From Gammaproteobacteria bacterium (GTDB lineage: Bacteria; Pseudomonadota; Gammaproteobacteria; Ga0077536): a stretch of DNA of 38,203 nt. Numbering within the stretch: the first letter of the stretch is position 1; the number at the start of each line of letters is the position of its first letter. The DNA lies in the NCBI GenBank assembly GCA_030830685.1, contig JAURMM010000089.1:1-38203 (forward strand), in the 5' to 3' direction. Of the stretch, positions 1 to 9,322 are shown piece by piece. Position numbers and translations under genes: made by a program. A model generated the notes under the pieces. The model was not told where the DNA came from, did not search any database, and worked only from the letters and a program-made list of their open reading frames with translations.

Positions 1-382
1 CGACCCAGCGCCACTGATCGAATTCCGGTCGTTCATCGCAGCAGAGATCGAACGCGCTTTCGGCGGCAGTGAGGCGCATCACGAACCAGCGCTGCTTCTG
101 GCCGATGCACAGAGGACGCTGGTCGTGACGGATGAAACGGCGGGGAAGCCGGTAGCGCAGCCAGCGCCGCGTGCAGCCTATGACTTCCACATGCTGCGGC
201 TGCAGGCCGACCTCCTCCCGCAATTCACGGAACATGGCTTGTTCCGGGCTTTCGTCAGGATTCATCCCGCCCTGCGGGAATTGCCAGGCGCTGCGGCCGC
301 AACGACGGCCCCAGAACACCTGGCCCCGGTCATTCAGGATGATGATGCCAACATTGGCCCGATAGCCCTGCGAGTCGATCAT
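1..382 (-). CDS. rppH: RNA pyrophosphohydrolase (Nudix), C-terminus cut by window edge
   Basis: The reverse strand reads from an ATG at 382 to the left edge without a stop, giving about 127 residues of an RppH-type Nudix hydrolase. This family removes pyrophosphate from the 5' triphosphate of mRNA and so triggers decay. The N-terminus [15 protein letters not shown] is characteristic of RppH. A complete Nudix box spans residues 38-60, with G38, E44 and the R52-E53-L-x-E56-E57-x-G59 core that binds the metal ions. The gene lies 46 bp downstream of mdh on the same strand and may be co-transcribed. Only the C-terminal part is missing, because of the window boundary and not because of mutation. 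Confidence 0.92.
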   Translation of the reverse strand, partial: MIDSQGYRANVGIIILNDRGQVFWGRRCGRSAWQFPQGGMNPDESPEQAMFRELREEVGLQPQHVEVIGCTRRWLRYRLPRRFIRHDQRPLCIGQKQRWFVMRLTAAESAFDLCCDERPEFDQWRWV

Positions 383-428
383 GGGAGGATTCTGACTGAC
401 CTCCCCGCATCGTGGCAATCCGGTGGAC

Positions 429-1409
429 TCAACCCACCAGCTGCTGCACCGCGGCCCGTTCTTCCTTGAGCTCGTTCTCCGTCGCGGTCATGCGCGCACG
501 ACTGAAATCGTCTACCGGCAGGCCCTGCACGATCTCGTAGTCGCCATTGCGGCAGCGAACCGGGAAGGAATACATCAGGCCTATTTCGATGCCGTAACTG
601 CCATCGCTGGGGATGCCCATGCTAGTCCAATCGTCACCCGGGGTGCCCAAAGCCCAATCACGCATGTGTTCAAGAGCGGCATTGGCGGCGGAAGCAGCGC
701 TCGAGGCGCCGCGGGCGTCGATGATTTCAGCCCCGCGCTTCGCAACCCGCGGGATGTATTCGTTTTCATACCAGGCGCGCTCCACCTGTGAAAGCGCAGC
801 CGCCCCCTTCACAGTGGCTTGGCTCAGATCCGGATACTGGGTGGTGGAGTGGTTGCCCCAGATGGTGACCTTCTTGATATCCGCCACCGTGCTTGCGGTT
901 TTGGCGGCCAGCTGGGCCACGGCACGGTTGTGATCGAGCCGGGTCATGGCAGTGAACTGGCGGGGATTGATGTCCGGAGCCGAGACCATGCAGGTCCAGG
1001 CGTTGGTGTTGGCAGGATTGCCCACCACCAGCACCTTGATGTTGCGGTTTGCATGATCGTTGATGGCTTTGCCTTGGACCTTGAAGATGCCGCCGTTGGC
1101 GGCGAGCAGGTCGGCACGCTCCATGCCGGGTCCGCGCGGACGCGCGCCGACGAGGAGACCATATTCCGTGCCCTTGAAGGCGACATTCGGGTCGTCACTC
1201 ATCTCGATACCGGCGACCAGCGGGAAGGCGCAGTCATCGAGCTCCATCGCCACGCCCTGCAAGGCCTTCATCGCGGGGGTCACTTCGAGCAGTTGCAGGA
1301 TGACGGGCTGCTCAGCGCCCAACATCTGGCCGGAAGCGATACGGAACAGCAGGGAATACGAAATCTGGCCGGCGGCGCCGGTGACCGTGACTCTGACGGG
1401 CTTTTTCAT
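429..1409 (-). CDS. mdh: malate dehydrogenase (NAD-dependent, cytosolic type)
   Basis: A 326-residue protein that oxidises malate to oxaloacetate with NAD in the TCA cycle. The Rossmann glycine motif GAAGQI is at residues 11-16. The mobile substrate loop [15 protein letters not shown] starts near residue 88. The catalytic pair is visible as D159 (in RLDHNRA) and H187 (in WGNHST). Length and motifs fit the cytosolic-type MDH common in betaproteobacteria, not the 312-residue E. coli type. It sits 51 bp downstream of gltA and 46 bp upstream of rppH on the same strand, so a gltA-mdh-rppH transcript is likely. The ATG start is well placed and the family is certain. Confidence 0.97.
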   Translation of the reverse strand: MKKPVRVTVTGAAGQISYSLLFRIASGQMLGAEQPVILQLLEVTPAMKALQGVAMELDDCAFPLVAGIEMSDDPNVAFKGTEYGLLVGARPRGPGMERADLLAANGGIFKVQGKAINDHANRNIKVLVVGNPANTNAWTCMVSAPDINPRQFTAMTRLDHNRAVAQLAAKTASTVADIKKVTIWGNHSTTQYPDLSQATVKGAAALSQVERAWYENEYIPRVAKRGAEIIDARGASSAASAANAALEHMRDWALGTPGDDWTSMGIPSDGSYGIEIGLMYSFPVRCRNGDYEIVQGLPVDDFSRARMTATENELKEERAAVQQLVG

Positions 1410-1460
1410 GGGAAGAATCCTGGGTTTGTTCTGGTGTCTGTGCTGGACGGAAAGCGCGGC

Positions 1461-2759
1461 CTATTTGCGGCTTTCCAGCTGTACGTAGTCGCGCTTCGGC
1501 GCCCCTATGTACAGCTGGCGAGGCCGGCCGATGCGGAAGTCCGCCTGATCGGTCAGCATCTCCATCCATTGGGCAATCCAGCCCGCGGATCGAGCCAGGG
1601 CGAACATGGGCGTGAACATGTTGGTTGGGATATTCAGAGCCTGGTAGATGAGGCCCGAGTAGAAATCGACGTTCGGATAGAGTTTGCGGGAGATGAAGTA
1701 TTCATCTTCCAGGGCAATGCGCTCGAGCTCCATCGCTATCTCGAACAGCGGTTGGTTCAGCTTCATCTCGGTCAGCAGATCGTGACAAGCCTTGCGGATG
1801 ATCTTCGCCCGTGGGTCGTAGTTCTTGTAGACCCGATGACCAAAGCCCATCAGCTTGAAGTTGTCACTCTTGTCCTTGGCGCGGTCCACGAACTTGTGGA
1901 TGTTCTTCGGGTGCCCGATCTCGGTGAGCATGTCGATGACCGCTTCGTTGGCCCCGCCGTGGGCCTTACCCCACAGAGTGGAGATGCCGGCAGACACGCA
2001 CGCAAAGGGGTTGGTTTCCGCGCTTCCGCAGAGACGGACGGTGGAAGTGCTCGCATTCTGCTCGTGGTCCGCATGGAGGATGAACAGCAGGTCCATGGCC
2101 CGCACGGCGACCGGGTTGGCCTGATAGGGCTCAGTCGGCCAGGAGAACATCATGTACATGAAGTTCTCCACGAAATCGCGCGAATTGTCGGGGTACACGA
2201 ACGGCAGGCCGCTGGAGTAGCGATAGGCCTTGGACACAAGGTTCGGCATCTTGGAAATCACGCGCTGCGCGGTCAGGCGGCGGTCATCCGGGTTATAGAT
2301 GTCGGTCGAGTTGTGATAGTACGAGGCTACTGCTGCCATCACGCCCGAGAGCACCGACATCGGATGCGCATCGTAGCGATATCCCTGATAAAAGCGCGTA
2401 AGATGCTCATGAGTCATGCCATGCATCTTGATGACATGCTTGAAGTCGCTGAACTGCTGGGGTGTCGGTAACTCGCCATTGATCAGCAGGTAGGCCACCT
2501 CGAGGTAGGTCGATTTCTCTGCCAGTTGCTCGATGGGGTAACCTCGATAGAGAAGAACACCCTCCTCACCGTCCAGGTAGGTGATCGAACTGCGGCAGGC
2601 TGCGGTAGAGCCGTACCCCAGGTCGAACGTGAACATTCCGAGTTCCTTGTAGAGACTCTTGAGGTCGATGACAGGTGCGCCGTATTGACCTTCATAGACC
2701 GGACATTCGACCGACTTGCCAGAGGCTTTGTCGGTAATCACGACAGTGCGGGTGGACAT
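1461..2759 (-). CDS. gltA: citrate synthase (hexameric, type II)
   Basis: A 432-residue citrate synthase, condensing acetyl-CoA and oxaloacetate at TCA-cycle entry. The catalytic residues of the E. coli enzyme have clear counterparts: H267 (in AHGGANE), H308 (in GHRVYK) and D365 (in PNVDFYSG). The N-terminal beta-rich domain typical of hexameric, NADH-sensitive enzymes is present. The frame is open up to 2819, but the ATG at 2759 is preferred because it gives the family N-terminus (MSTRTVVITD) and a purine-rich GAGGA lies just upstream. It diverges from sucA and precedes mdh, so the main genes for TCA entry and 2-oxoglutarate oxidation are back to back. Confidence 0.97.
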   Translation of the reverse strand: MSTRTVVITDKASGKSVECPVYEGQYGAPVIDLKSLYKELGMFTFDLGYGSTAACRSSITYLDGEEGVLLYRGYPIEQLAEKSTYLEVAYLLINGELPTPQQFSDFKHVIKMHGMTHEHLTRFYQGYRYDAHPMSVLSGVMAAVASYYHNSTDIYNPDDRRLTAQRVISKMPNLVSKAYRYSSGLPFVYPDNSRDFVENFMYMMFSWPTEPYQANPVAVRAMDLLFILHADHEQNASTSTVRLCGSAETNPFACVSAGISTLWGKAHGGANEAVIDMLTEIGHPKNIHKFVDRAKDKSDNFKLMGFGHRVYKNYDPRAKIIRKACHDLLTEMKLNQPLFEIAMELERIALEDEYFISRKLYPNVDFYSGLIYQALNIPTNMFTPMFALARSAGWIAQWMEMLTDQADFRIGRPRQLYIGAPKRDYVQLESRK

Positions 2760-3071
2760 GTTTTTTTTCCTCATCTTTTTTCTGTGGGGCACTTCTGCAC
2801 CGCACAAGCGTCCAAGCATAAACGCGCGCCTGAGGCGGCTTCAAGGGCAAGGTGAGACGTAGTGGCACCCGAAGTAGCAATGCATCACCGAGGCGCGTTG
2901 CACTGCTTAGGAGCGCTACTCAGTGTCGCTTGATTTTCAAGCAGAAAAGTCCACTGCCCTGATGACTTTGGAGGGGGCTTGATCGAGAATCCGCTGCGGT
3001 TGATGCGCCGCCATAACCGGCGCTCGGGCTCACCTCTCGGTCGAACAGTTACCAGCAGCGAAAGGAACGCC
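2760..3071. promoter_or_regulatory. divergent gltA/sucA control region with a 15-bp palindrome
   Basis: About 310 bases separate the gltA and sucA starts and must carry both promoters. The clearest structure is the perfect inverted repeat GCTTGATTTTCAAGC (2928-2942), arms GCTTGA/TCAAGC around TTT, which could be an operator. I could not find convincing -35/-10 pairs for either direction. In the right part the sucA frame stays open back to a TTG at 2979, which is preceded by GGAGGGGG, so a longer SucA N-terminus is not formally excluded. Confidence 0.45.
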
Positions 3072-5918
3072 ATGCAGATCCCCTCGTGCCTGTCCAGCGG
3101 CAACGCAGCCTTCGTGGAGGCACTCTACGAATCGTGGTTGGCTGATCCGGGTTCGGTAGCCGAAGACTGGAAGAAGTACTTCCAGTCCCTAGGGACTGAG
3201 AACGCCCCACCGGATGTGTCCCACGCCCCGGTGCGGGCCCGCATGCTGGCCCTGGCAGATCGCCGTCTCGCGCCCGCCGGATCTGCGCAGGCCCAGGCGG
3301 CACCTGTGGACGATGGCAAGCAGGTTGCAGTACTCCAGCTCATCAACTCCTACCGCTTCATGGGTCATCGCCAGGCGCGTCTCGACCCGCTGAACCAGCA
3401 CGCCAGACCTCAGGTTTCGGAGTTGGACCCTGCACATCACGGGCTCGGTCCCCAGGACATGGACCGCCTGTTCAACACCGGTTCGCTCCAAGGCGTACCC
3501 GGCAGCCAGGCCAGCCTCGCCCGGATTCTCGAAATCGTGCACAGCACCTACTGCGGCACTGTCGGTGCGGAGTACATGCATATAGTCGAGACGGCGCAGA
3601 AGCGCTGGATCCAGCAACGGCTGGAACCGGAGCTGGGGCGGCCAAGTTTTTCGCCTGAAAAAAAACGTTGGCTGCTTGACCGCCTGGTCGCCGCCGGCGC
3701 GCTGGAAGAGTACCTGCACCGGAAGTACGTGGGACAGAAGCGGTTTTCGCTGGAAGGCGGCGAAAGCGCCATCCCCTTGCTCGACCAGCTGCTGGAGGAC
3801 TCTGGCCGGCATGGCATGAAGGAAGTCGTCATCGGCATGGCGCATCGTGGTCGCCTGAACGTGCTGGTGAACATCGTGGGCAAGCATCCGTCCAAGCTGT
3901 TCGACGAGTTCGAGGGCCGCAGCAGGGATGCGCGCCTTGGTGACGTCAAATATCACCTCGGTTACTCCTCCGATATCGATACTTCGCATGGCGTGGTCCA
4001 CCTCACGCTCGCCTTCAACCCCTCACACCTCGAGATCATCGATCCGGTGGTCGAAGGTTCGGTTCGCGCCCGCCAGGACCGACGCGGAGATGTCGAACGC
4101 AATCGCGTCCTGCCACTGCTGATTCACGGTGACGCGGCTTTCGCCGGGCAAGGCGTGGTGATGGAAACCTTCAACCTGTCGCAGACCCGCGGTTACAGCA
4201 CCGGGGGCACGGTTCACGTGATCATCAACAACCAGATCGGTTTCACCACCAGTGATCCGCTCGATTCCCGTTCCACGCTCTACTGCACCGACGTGGCCAA
4301 GATGGTTCAGGCACCGATCTTCCACGTGAATGGTGATGACCCCGAAGCGGTGGCGATGGTGGCCCAGCTTGCGCTCGACTTCCGCATGGAGTTCAACAAG
4401 GACGTGGTGATTGATCTGGTGTGCTATCGCAAGCACGGACACAGCGAGGCAGACGAGCCTGCCGCCACACAGCCGCTCATGTACCAGCACATCCGACAGC
4501 ACCCAGGTGTGCGCAAGTCCTATGCCCAGCAACTCGCTGCCGAGGGCGTGGTGGCGGCCGATGCGCTCGAGAAAATGACAGACCGGTACTGCGAGGCCCT
4601 GGATAACAATGTGGTGGTTTCGCGACCCCACGTGGAGGTCCAGGACACCCGCTATCTGATCAACTTCGAACCGTTCCGTGACACGCACTGGCGGGCCACG
4701 GCGGACACCGCACTGCCCAAAGGGCAAATCATGGCTCTAGCCCAGGGCCTGACCCGCTTCCCCGAAAAATTCCAGCTTCACCGCTCCGTGAAGAAGGTCG
4801 TCAGCGATCGCCAGAAAATGGCCGAGGGCGAGTTGCCGCTGGATTGGGGCTTCACGGAAAGCCTCGCCTATGCCTCCCTCGTGGTTGATGGGCACGCCGT
4901 GCGGATTTCCGGTCAGGACAGCGGCCGAGGAACGTTTTTCCATCGTCATGCCGTCCTGCATGACGAGAAGACCGGTGACACCTTCCTGCCCCTGCAGAAT
5001 CTTGCTCCTGACCAGGCGAGTTTCCTTGTCATCAACTCGACGCTCTCCGAGGAAGCTGTCCTCGGTTTCGAGTACGGCTATGCGAGCTCAGAGCCGCGCT
5101 CGCTTGTCATCTGGGAAGCCCAGTTCGGGGATTTCGTCAACGGTGCGCAGGTAGTGATCGACCAGTTCATCGCGAGCTGCGAAGAAAAATGGGGCCGTTA
5201 CTGCGGGCTGACCATGCTCCTGCCTCATGGCTATGACGGCCAGGGGCCCGAGCATTCCTCGGCCCGTCTGGAGCGCTTCCTGCAGCTCTGCGCCGAAGAC
5301 AACATGCAGGTGGTCTACCCGACGACACCAGCACAGATGTTCCACATGCTGCGGCGGCAGGTACTGCGGCCGTACCGCAAGCCGCTGGTGGTGATGAGCC
5401 CGAAGGCGCTGCTGCGCCACAAGCTCTCGGTGTCCACGCTGGAGGAGCTAGAACGCGGGGTCTTCCTGCCGGTCATCGACGAGGTGGATGCGCTGGCTCC
5501 AAAGCAGGTTGAACGCCTGCTGATCTGCAGCGGCAAGGTGTACTTCGACCTGATTGAAGCTCGGCGCCAGCATGGCATCACCCACAGCGCAATCATTCGC
5601 CTGGAGCAGCTTTATCCGTTCCCGCGCGAGGAACTGGTAGCCATTGCGGCGCGCTTCCCCAACGTACGAGAGTTCGTGTGGGTACAGGAGGAGCCCCGCA
5701 ACCAGGGTGCCTGGCCCGTCATGCTTTCGAAACGCCATCTTGGCGGATGTTTCCCGCAAGATCTCCCACTGTTGTGCGTGGCTCGCCCCTACTCCGCGTC
5801 TCCCGCCGTCGGCTACCACGCGCTGCATGTGAAGCAGCAGCAGGATGTAGTCGAGGAAGCCCTGCTGTTGAAACAGACCGGGGCACGACCGAAAACCCAA
5901 CGCAAGAAATCCGCTTGA
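3072..5918 (+). CDS. sucA: 2-oxoglutarate dehydrogenase E1 component
   Basis: The thiamine-diphosphate E1 subunit of the 2-oxoglutarate dehydrogenase complex, 948 residues from the ATG at 3072. This start has an AAAGGA ribosome site 5 bases upstream and gives an N-terminus (LYESWLADPGSVAEDWKKYF) that matches the E2-binding helix of E. coli SucA. A TTG at 2979 would add 31 residues with no family match. The active-site motifs GMAHRGRLNVLVN and KYHLGYS carry the two histidines of the family. The TPP/Mg site is GDAAFAGQG (near residue 353) followed by NNQIGFTT. sucB follows after 45 bp and lpdA after that, so all three subunits of the complex are encoded together. Confidence 0.96.
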   Translation: MQIPSCLSSGNAAFVEALYESWLADPGSVAEDWKKYFQSLGTENAPPDVSHAPVRARMLALADRRLAPAGSAQAQAAPVDDGKQVAVLQLINSYRFMGHRQARLDPLNQHARPQVSELDPAHHGLGPQDMDRLFNTGSLQGVPGSQASLARILEIVHSTYCGTVGAEYMHIVETAQKRWIQQRLEPELGRPSFSPEKKRWLLDRLVAAGALEEYLHRKYVGQKRFSLEGGESAIPLLDQLLEDSGRHGMKEVVIGMAHRGRLNVLVNIVGKHPSKLFDEFEGRSRDARLGDVKYHLGYSSDIDTSHGVVHLTLAFNPSHLEIIDPVVEGSVRARQDRRGDVERNRVLPLLIHGDAAFAGQGVVMETFNLSQTRGYSTGGTVHVIINNQIGFTTSDPLDSRSTLYCTDVAKMVQAPIFHVNGDDPEAVAMVAQLALDFRMEFNKDVVIDLVCYRKHGHSEADEPAATQPLMYQHIRQHPGVRKSYAQQLAAEGVVAADALEKMTDRYCEALDNNVVVSRPHVEVQDTRYLINFEPFRDTHWRATADTALPKGQIMALAQGLTRFPEKFQLHRSVKKVVSDRQKMAEGELPLDWGFTESLAYASLVVDGHAVRISGQDSGRGTFFHRHAVLHDEKTGDTFLPLQNLAPDQASFLVINSTLSEEAVLGFEYGYASSEPRSLVIWEAQFGDFVNGAQVVIDQFIASCEEKWGRYCGLTMLLPHGYDGQGPEHSSARLERFLQLCAEDNMQVVYPTTPAQMFHMLRRQVLRPYRKPLVVMSPKALLRHKLSVSTLEELERGVFLPVIDEVDALAPKQVERLLICSGKVYFDLIEARRQHGITHSAIIRLEQLYPFPREELVAIAARFPNVREFVWVQEEPRNQGAWPVMLSKRHLGGCFPQDLPLLCVARPYSASPAVGYHALHVKQQQDVVEEALLLKQTGARPKTQRKKSA

Positions 5919-5963
5919 ATCCGCGTGGCCTGTGCGTGAAGTCAATGACAGAGAGGAAATCCC

Positions 5964-7175
5964 GTGCTTGTTGAAATCAAAGTGCCCGTGCTTGCCGAGT
6001 CGGTTCCCGACGCCACCCTCCTCGAATGGCGGAAGAAGACCGGGGAACAGGTGGGACGCGGCGAGAACCTGATCGACCTGGAGACTGACAAGGTGACTCT
6101 GGAGGTCGTCGCACCCGACTCCGGGGTGCTGGTCGAGATCCGCAAACAAACCGGTGAAACCGCTCTGAGCCATGATGTGCTCGCGGTCATCGACACCGCT
6201 GCAAGTGCGACGGCCAGCGCCGCCCCTGCGGTGACGGTGGCAACGCCTGCCGCCGCGGCCGCGCCAGCACAGGCTGCCGCGAAGGCAGGTCCTGCGGCCC
6301 GCAAACTGATGGCCGAACAGAGGCTTGCTTCCACAGAGGTGCCCGCGTCCCGCGACGATGGCCGCATCACCAAGGGCGACGTGATGGCGCAGGTCGCACG
6401 CGCAGCCGCCGCGCCTGCCGCTGTCCCGCCTGCCCCCGTTCTGAACAGCCCTGCGGTGCTGCTGGATGCCGGAGCCCGCCCGCAGGAACGGGTGTCCATG
6501 ACGCGTCTGCGCAAGCGCACCGCGGAACGCTTGCTCCAGGCCCAGCAGCAGGCGGCCATGTTGACCACCTTCAACGAGGTAAACATGCAGGCGCTCCTGG
6601 ATCTGCGCAGTCGCTACAAGGACGACTTCGAGAAGCGCCACGGCGTGAAGCTCGGCTTCATGTCGTTCTTCGTCAAGGCAGCGGTTGAGGCGCTCAAGCG
6701 CTTCCCCGTCGTCAACGCCTCGGTGGACGGAGACGACATCCTCTACCACGGCTATTTCGACATCGGCGTTGCCGTGGGCTCCGAACGCGGCCTGGTGGTA
6801 CCAGTGCTGCGCAACGCCGAACTCATGAGCTTCGCGGACATCGAGCGCCAGATTGCCGATTTCGGCCAACGCGCCCGTGTCGGCAAGCTGACCCTGGAGG
6901 AACTCACCGGAGGAACGTTCACGATCAGCAACGGCGGCATCTTCGGTTCGCTGGTCTCGACGCCCATCATCAACCCCCCGCAGAGCGCGATCCTCGGCAT
7001 GCACAAGATTCAGGAACGACCGATTGCCGAGCGCGGTCAGGTGGTCATCCGGCCGATGATGTATCTCGCACTGTCCTATGACCACCGCATCATCGACGGG
7101 CGCGAAGCCGTGCAGTGCCTGGATACCATGCGTCAGTGCCTGGAAGATCCGGGTCGCCTGCTGCTGGGAGTCTGA
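5964..7175 (+). CDS. sucB: dihydrolipoamide succinyltransferase (E2 of 2-oxoglutarate dehydrogenase)
   Basis: A 403-residue E2 core subunit that transfers the succinyl group from lipoamide to CoA. The lipoyl domain covers residues 1-76, with the lipoylated lysine K43 in ETDKVTLEV. An Ala/Pro-rich linker leads to a peripheral-subunit-binding domain at about 108-143 (AARKLMAEQ...GRITKGDV). The catalytic domain ends with the HxxxDG motif (H374 to D378-G379 in SYDHRIIDG). The start is a GTG at 5964 behind GAGAGGAAAT. It lies 45 bp after sucA and 3 bp before lpdA, as expected for a translationally linked operon. Confidence 0.96.
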   Translation: MLVEIKVPVLAESVPDATLLEWRKKTGEQVGRGENLIDLETDKVTLEVVAPDSGVLVEIRKQTGETALSHDVLAVIDTAASATASAAPAVTVATPAAAAAPAQAAAKAGPAARKLMAEQRLASTEVPASRDDGRITKGDVMAQVARAAAAPAAVPPAPVLNSPAVLLDAGARPQERVSMTRLRKRTAERLLQAQQQAAMLTTFNEVNMQALLDLRSRYKDDFEKRHGVKLGFMSFFVKAAVEALKRFPVVNASVDGDDILYHGYFDIGVAVGSERGLVVPVLRNAELMSFADIERQIADFGQRARVGKLTLEELTGGTFTISNGGIFGSLVSTPIINPPQSAILGMHKIQERPIAERGQVVIRPMMYLALSYDHRIIDGREAVQCLDTMRQCLEDPGRLLLGV

Positions 7176-7178
7176 GCC

Positions 7179-8597
7179 ATGGAAAGCTATGACATCGTGG
7201 TGATCGGCGCCGGCCCCGGTGGTTATGTGACCGCCATACGCGCTGCGCAGCTCGGATTCAGGACGGCCTGCATCGAAGGCTGGACCAATGCAGGCGGTGA
7301 GGCAGCCCTGGGGGGTACTTGTCTCAATGTCGGTTGCATTCCCTCCAAGGCCTTGCTCGATTCATCCCACCACTTCGAGCACATGACCAAGCATGCAAAA
7401 GAACACGGCATCCAGGTCACAGGTCTCGGGATGGACGTGCCGACCATGCAGAAGCGCAAGGACAAGATTGTCCAGGCGCTCACCCAGGGTATCCAGGGCC
7501 TGTTCAAGAAGAACCAGGTGGCTTGGATCAAGGGCACTGGCCGGCTTGCAGGAGGCAATGAGGTTGCGGTGATGGATGCGGCGGGCAAGGAAACTTCCCG
7601 CATAGCCGGCACGCACATCGTCATCGCCACGGGTTCGGTACCCATGCAAATCGCATGCGCCAAGGTCGATCAGCAGAGGATCGTGGATTCCACCGGGGCG
7701 CTTGCTTTCGAGACGGTTCCAAAGACACTCGGGGTGATCGGGGGCGGTGTCATCGGCCTCGAACTCGGCAGCGTGTGGCGGCGGCTCGGCGCCAAGGTCA
7801 CGATCTTCGAGGCGATGCCGGAGTTTCTCCCCAGCGTCGATCGCGATGTGGCCAAGGAAGCGCAGAAACTCTTCACCCGCCAAGGCCTCGATATCCGCCT
7901 TGGTGCCAAGGTGCTTTCCGCCAAGGGGGGCAAGAGCGGTGTCACGCTTGAGGTGGAACTCGCGGGAAAGGCCGAAACGCTGGACGTGGAACGCCTTGTG
8001 GTGGCTGTGGGACGCGCCCCTCGAACTTCCGACCTGGGTGCTGCAGAAGCCGGACTTGCCTTGGACAGTCGCGGGTTCATCAAGGTCGATGAGGGTTTCC
8101 GCACCAATCTGCCAGGCGTCTACGCCATCGGAGATGTGGTCGGCGGGCCCATGCTCGCGCACAAAGCCTCGGAGGAGGGGGTGGCCCTGGCCGAGATGCT
8201 CGCGGGCCAGAAGCCCGAAGTCGACCACAGCCACATCCCCTGGGTCATTTATACCTGGCCGGAAATCGCCTGGGCCGGGGCCACGGAGCAGGCCCTCAAG
8301 GCCGAAGGACGCGCTTACAAGGTGGGCAAGTTTCCCTTCCTCGCCAGCGGCCGCGCCAGGGCAATGGGTGAGACTGATGGCTTCGTGAAGGTCCTTTCGG
8401 ACGCCGCGGACGACAGTCTGCTCGGAGTGCACTGCCTGGGTCCCAATGCCTCGGAACTCATCGCGGAAGCCGTCATCACCATGGCCTTTGGCGGGAGCGC
8501 CGAGGACATCGCGCGTACCGTCCACGCCCACCCGACCTTGGCCGAATCGCTACATGAGGCGGCTCTGGGAACGGACGGACGCATGATCCACCTGTAA
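7179..8597 (+). CDS. lpdA: dihydrolipoyl dehydrogenase (E3)
   Basis: A 472-residue FAD flavoenzyme that reoxidises dihydrolipoamide with NAD. The FAD-binding GAGPGG is at residues 10-15. The redox-active disulfide is C48-C53 (GGTCLNVGCIPSK). The NAD-binding GGGVIGLELG is near residue 190. The C-terminal HPTLAE motif supplies the catalytic base H451 and E456. It begins 3 bp after the sucB stop with a GGGAG ribosome site inside the sucB end. The gene closes the operon and is followed within 10 bp by a hairpin terminator. Because lpd can also serve other 2-oxoacid or glycine-cleavage complexes, its role need not be limited to SucAB. Confidence 0.97.
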   Translation: MESYDIVVIGAGPGGYVTAIRAAQLGFRTACIEGWTNAGGEAALGGTCLNVGCIPSKALLDSSHHFEHMTKHAKEHGIQVTGLGMDVPTMQKRKDKIVQALTQGIQGLFKKNQVAWIKGTGRLAGGNEVAVMDAAGKETSRIAGTHIVIATGSVPMQIACAKVDQQRIVDSTGALAFETVPKTLGVIGGGVIGLELGSVWRRLGAKVTIFEAMPEFLPSVDRDVAKEAQKLFTRQGLDIRLGAKVLSAKGGKSGVTLEVELAGKAETLDVERLVVAVGRAPRTSDLGAAEAGLALDSRGFIKVDEGFRTNLPGVYAIGDVVGGPMLAHKASEEGVALAEMLAGQKPEVDHSHIPWVIYTWPEIAWAGATEQALKAEGRAYKVGKFPFLASGRARAMGETDGFVKVLSDAADDSLLGVHCLGPNASELIAEAVITMAFGGSAEDIARTVHAHPTLAESLHEAALGTDGRMIHL

Positions 8598-8606
8598 TCA
8601 ACGGAC

Positions 8607-8640
8607 GCAAGCGCCCCGTCCTGGGGCGGTTGCTTTCTTG
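8607..8640 (+). terminator. rho-independent terminator after lpdA
   Basis: The segment GCAAGCGCCCC, loop GTCCT, GGGGCGGTTGC forms a stem with a GC core (CGCCCC/GGGGCG) extended by GCAA/TTGC, followed by TTTCTT. It starts 10 bases after the lpdA stop and separates the suc operon from phaR. Confidence 0.7.
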
Positions 8641-8645
8641 TGCGG

Positions 8646-8668
8646 TGCAACGGTAGATTATCTGCAAC
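8646..8668. promoter_or_regulatory. repeated TGCAAC boxes upstream of phaR (possible PhaR self-operator)
   Basis: Two direct copies of TGCAAC (8646-8651 and 8663-8668) lie 17 bp apart, 18-40 bases before the phaR start. PhaR proteins are known to bind TGC-rich sequences at phasin and phaR promoters and to regulate themselves. The similarity to the TTGCAGCAA box at the phasin promoter in this window is suggestive only. Confidence 0.3.
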
Positions 8669-8686
8669 ACTCTTTCCCGGAAGCTC

Positions 8687-9184
8687 ATGAGCATGACCGA
8701 CACTGCCCCGAAGCGCGTCATCAAGAAGTATCCGAACCGCCGTCTGTATGACACCAACGAAAGCAAGTACGTCACCCTTGCGGACGTCAGACGCCTGGTG
8801 CTCGAGGACATCCCCTTCTGCGTGATCGACAAGAAGTCGAACGAGGACATAACTCGCAATATCCTGCTGCAGATCATCGTCGAGCAGGAAGAGAGCAGTG
8901 AACCGATCTTCACGACAGATGTGCTGCAGCAGATGATCGGGTTCTATGGCAACTCCGCGAACCGTCTTGCTGGCGACTTCCTGCGCAACAGCGTCAACGT
9001 GCTCTACCAGCAGCAGAAAAACCTGCAGACGCAAATGTCGAACGCGCTGAACATGTCGCCTATGCCTGCGGCATTCACCGAGCTTGCCAAGCGCAACATG
9101 GAGATGTGGCAGCGGATGCAGGAAAACTTTTTCCGACCGGTGGGCGTGGGGCAGCACGAACCGGACGAGAAGGAAAAAAGCTGA
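8687..9184 (+). CDS. phaR: polyhydroxyalkanoate synthesis repressor PhaR
   Basis: A 165-residue PhaR-type regulator. The conserved DNA-binding region begins near residue 9 (VIKKYPNRRLYDTNESKYVTL) and runs to about residue 70. A PHB-accumulation domain (about 75-115, TTDVLQQMIGFYG) follows, with a Met/Gln-rich tail. In characterised bacteria PhaR binds PHA granules and, when no polymer is present, represses phasin and its own gene. Two in-frame ATGs (8687 and 8693) are nearly adjacent and I cannot separate them. The gene stands alone between a terminator on the left and a shared terminator with pckG on the right. The phasin, phaE and phaC genes 2-4 kb away are its likely targets. Confidence 0.93.
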   Translation: MSMTDTAPKRVIKKYPNRRLYDTNESKYVTLADVRRLVLEDIPFCVIDKKSNEDITRNILLQIIVEQEESSEPIFTTDVLQQMIGFYGNSANRLAGDFLRNSVNVLYQQQKNLQTQMSNALNMSPMPAAFTELAKRNMEMWQRMQENFFRPVGVGQHEPDEKEKS

Positions 9185-9261
9185 CACGCGTCAGGCGACG
9201 CCGGCCTCGCGCGGTGAACCGGCGCAAGTGCCGGCCAACGCTGGCTCCCCAACTGGCGAAT

Positions 9262-9318
9262 TCAAAAAAAAAGGGCGCTCCCGGAAGGGAAGCGCCCTTT
9301 CAGTTTTAGGGAGAAATG
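9262..9318. terminator. bidirectional terminator between phaR and pckG
   Basis: The stem GGGCGCTCCC / GGGAAGCGCCC (9273-9297) is flanked by nine A residues on the left and by TTTCAGTTTT on the right. It can therefore act as a U-tailed hairpin for both converging transcripts, phaR (+) and pckG (-). Confidence 0.8.
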
Positions 9319-9322
9319 ATGG

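Noticed and set aside
819..2471. Long open frame on the plus strand opposite mdh and gltA, and similar long antisense frames opposite sucA/sucB (5448-7085), pntA (33128-35092) and the third LLM gene (36018-37244)
   Set aside because: They lie wholly opposite clear genes, their translations show no domain, and are rich in His/Gly/Arg as expected for antisense reading of GC-rich codons.
2979..3071. Longer SucA starting at TTG 2979
   Set aside because: It has a purine-rich stretch upstream but spacing is too short, the 31 extra residues match nothing in the family, and ATG 3072 has a good ribosome site.
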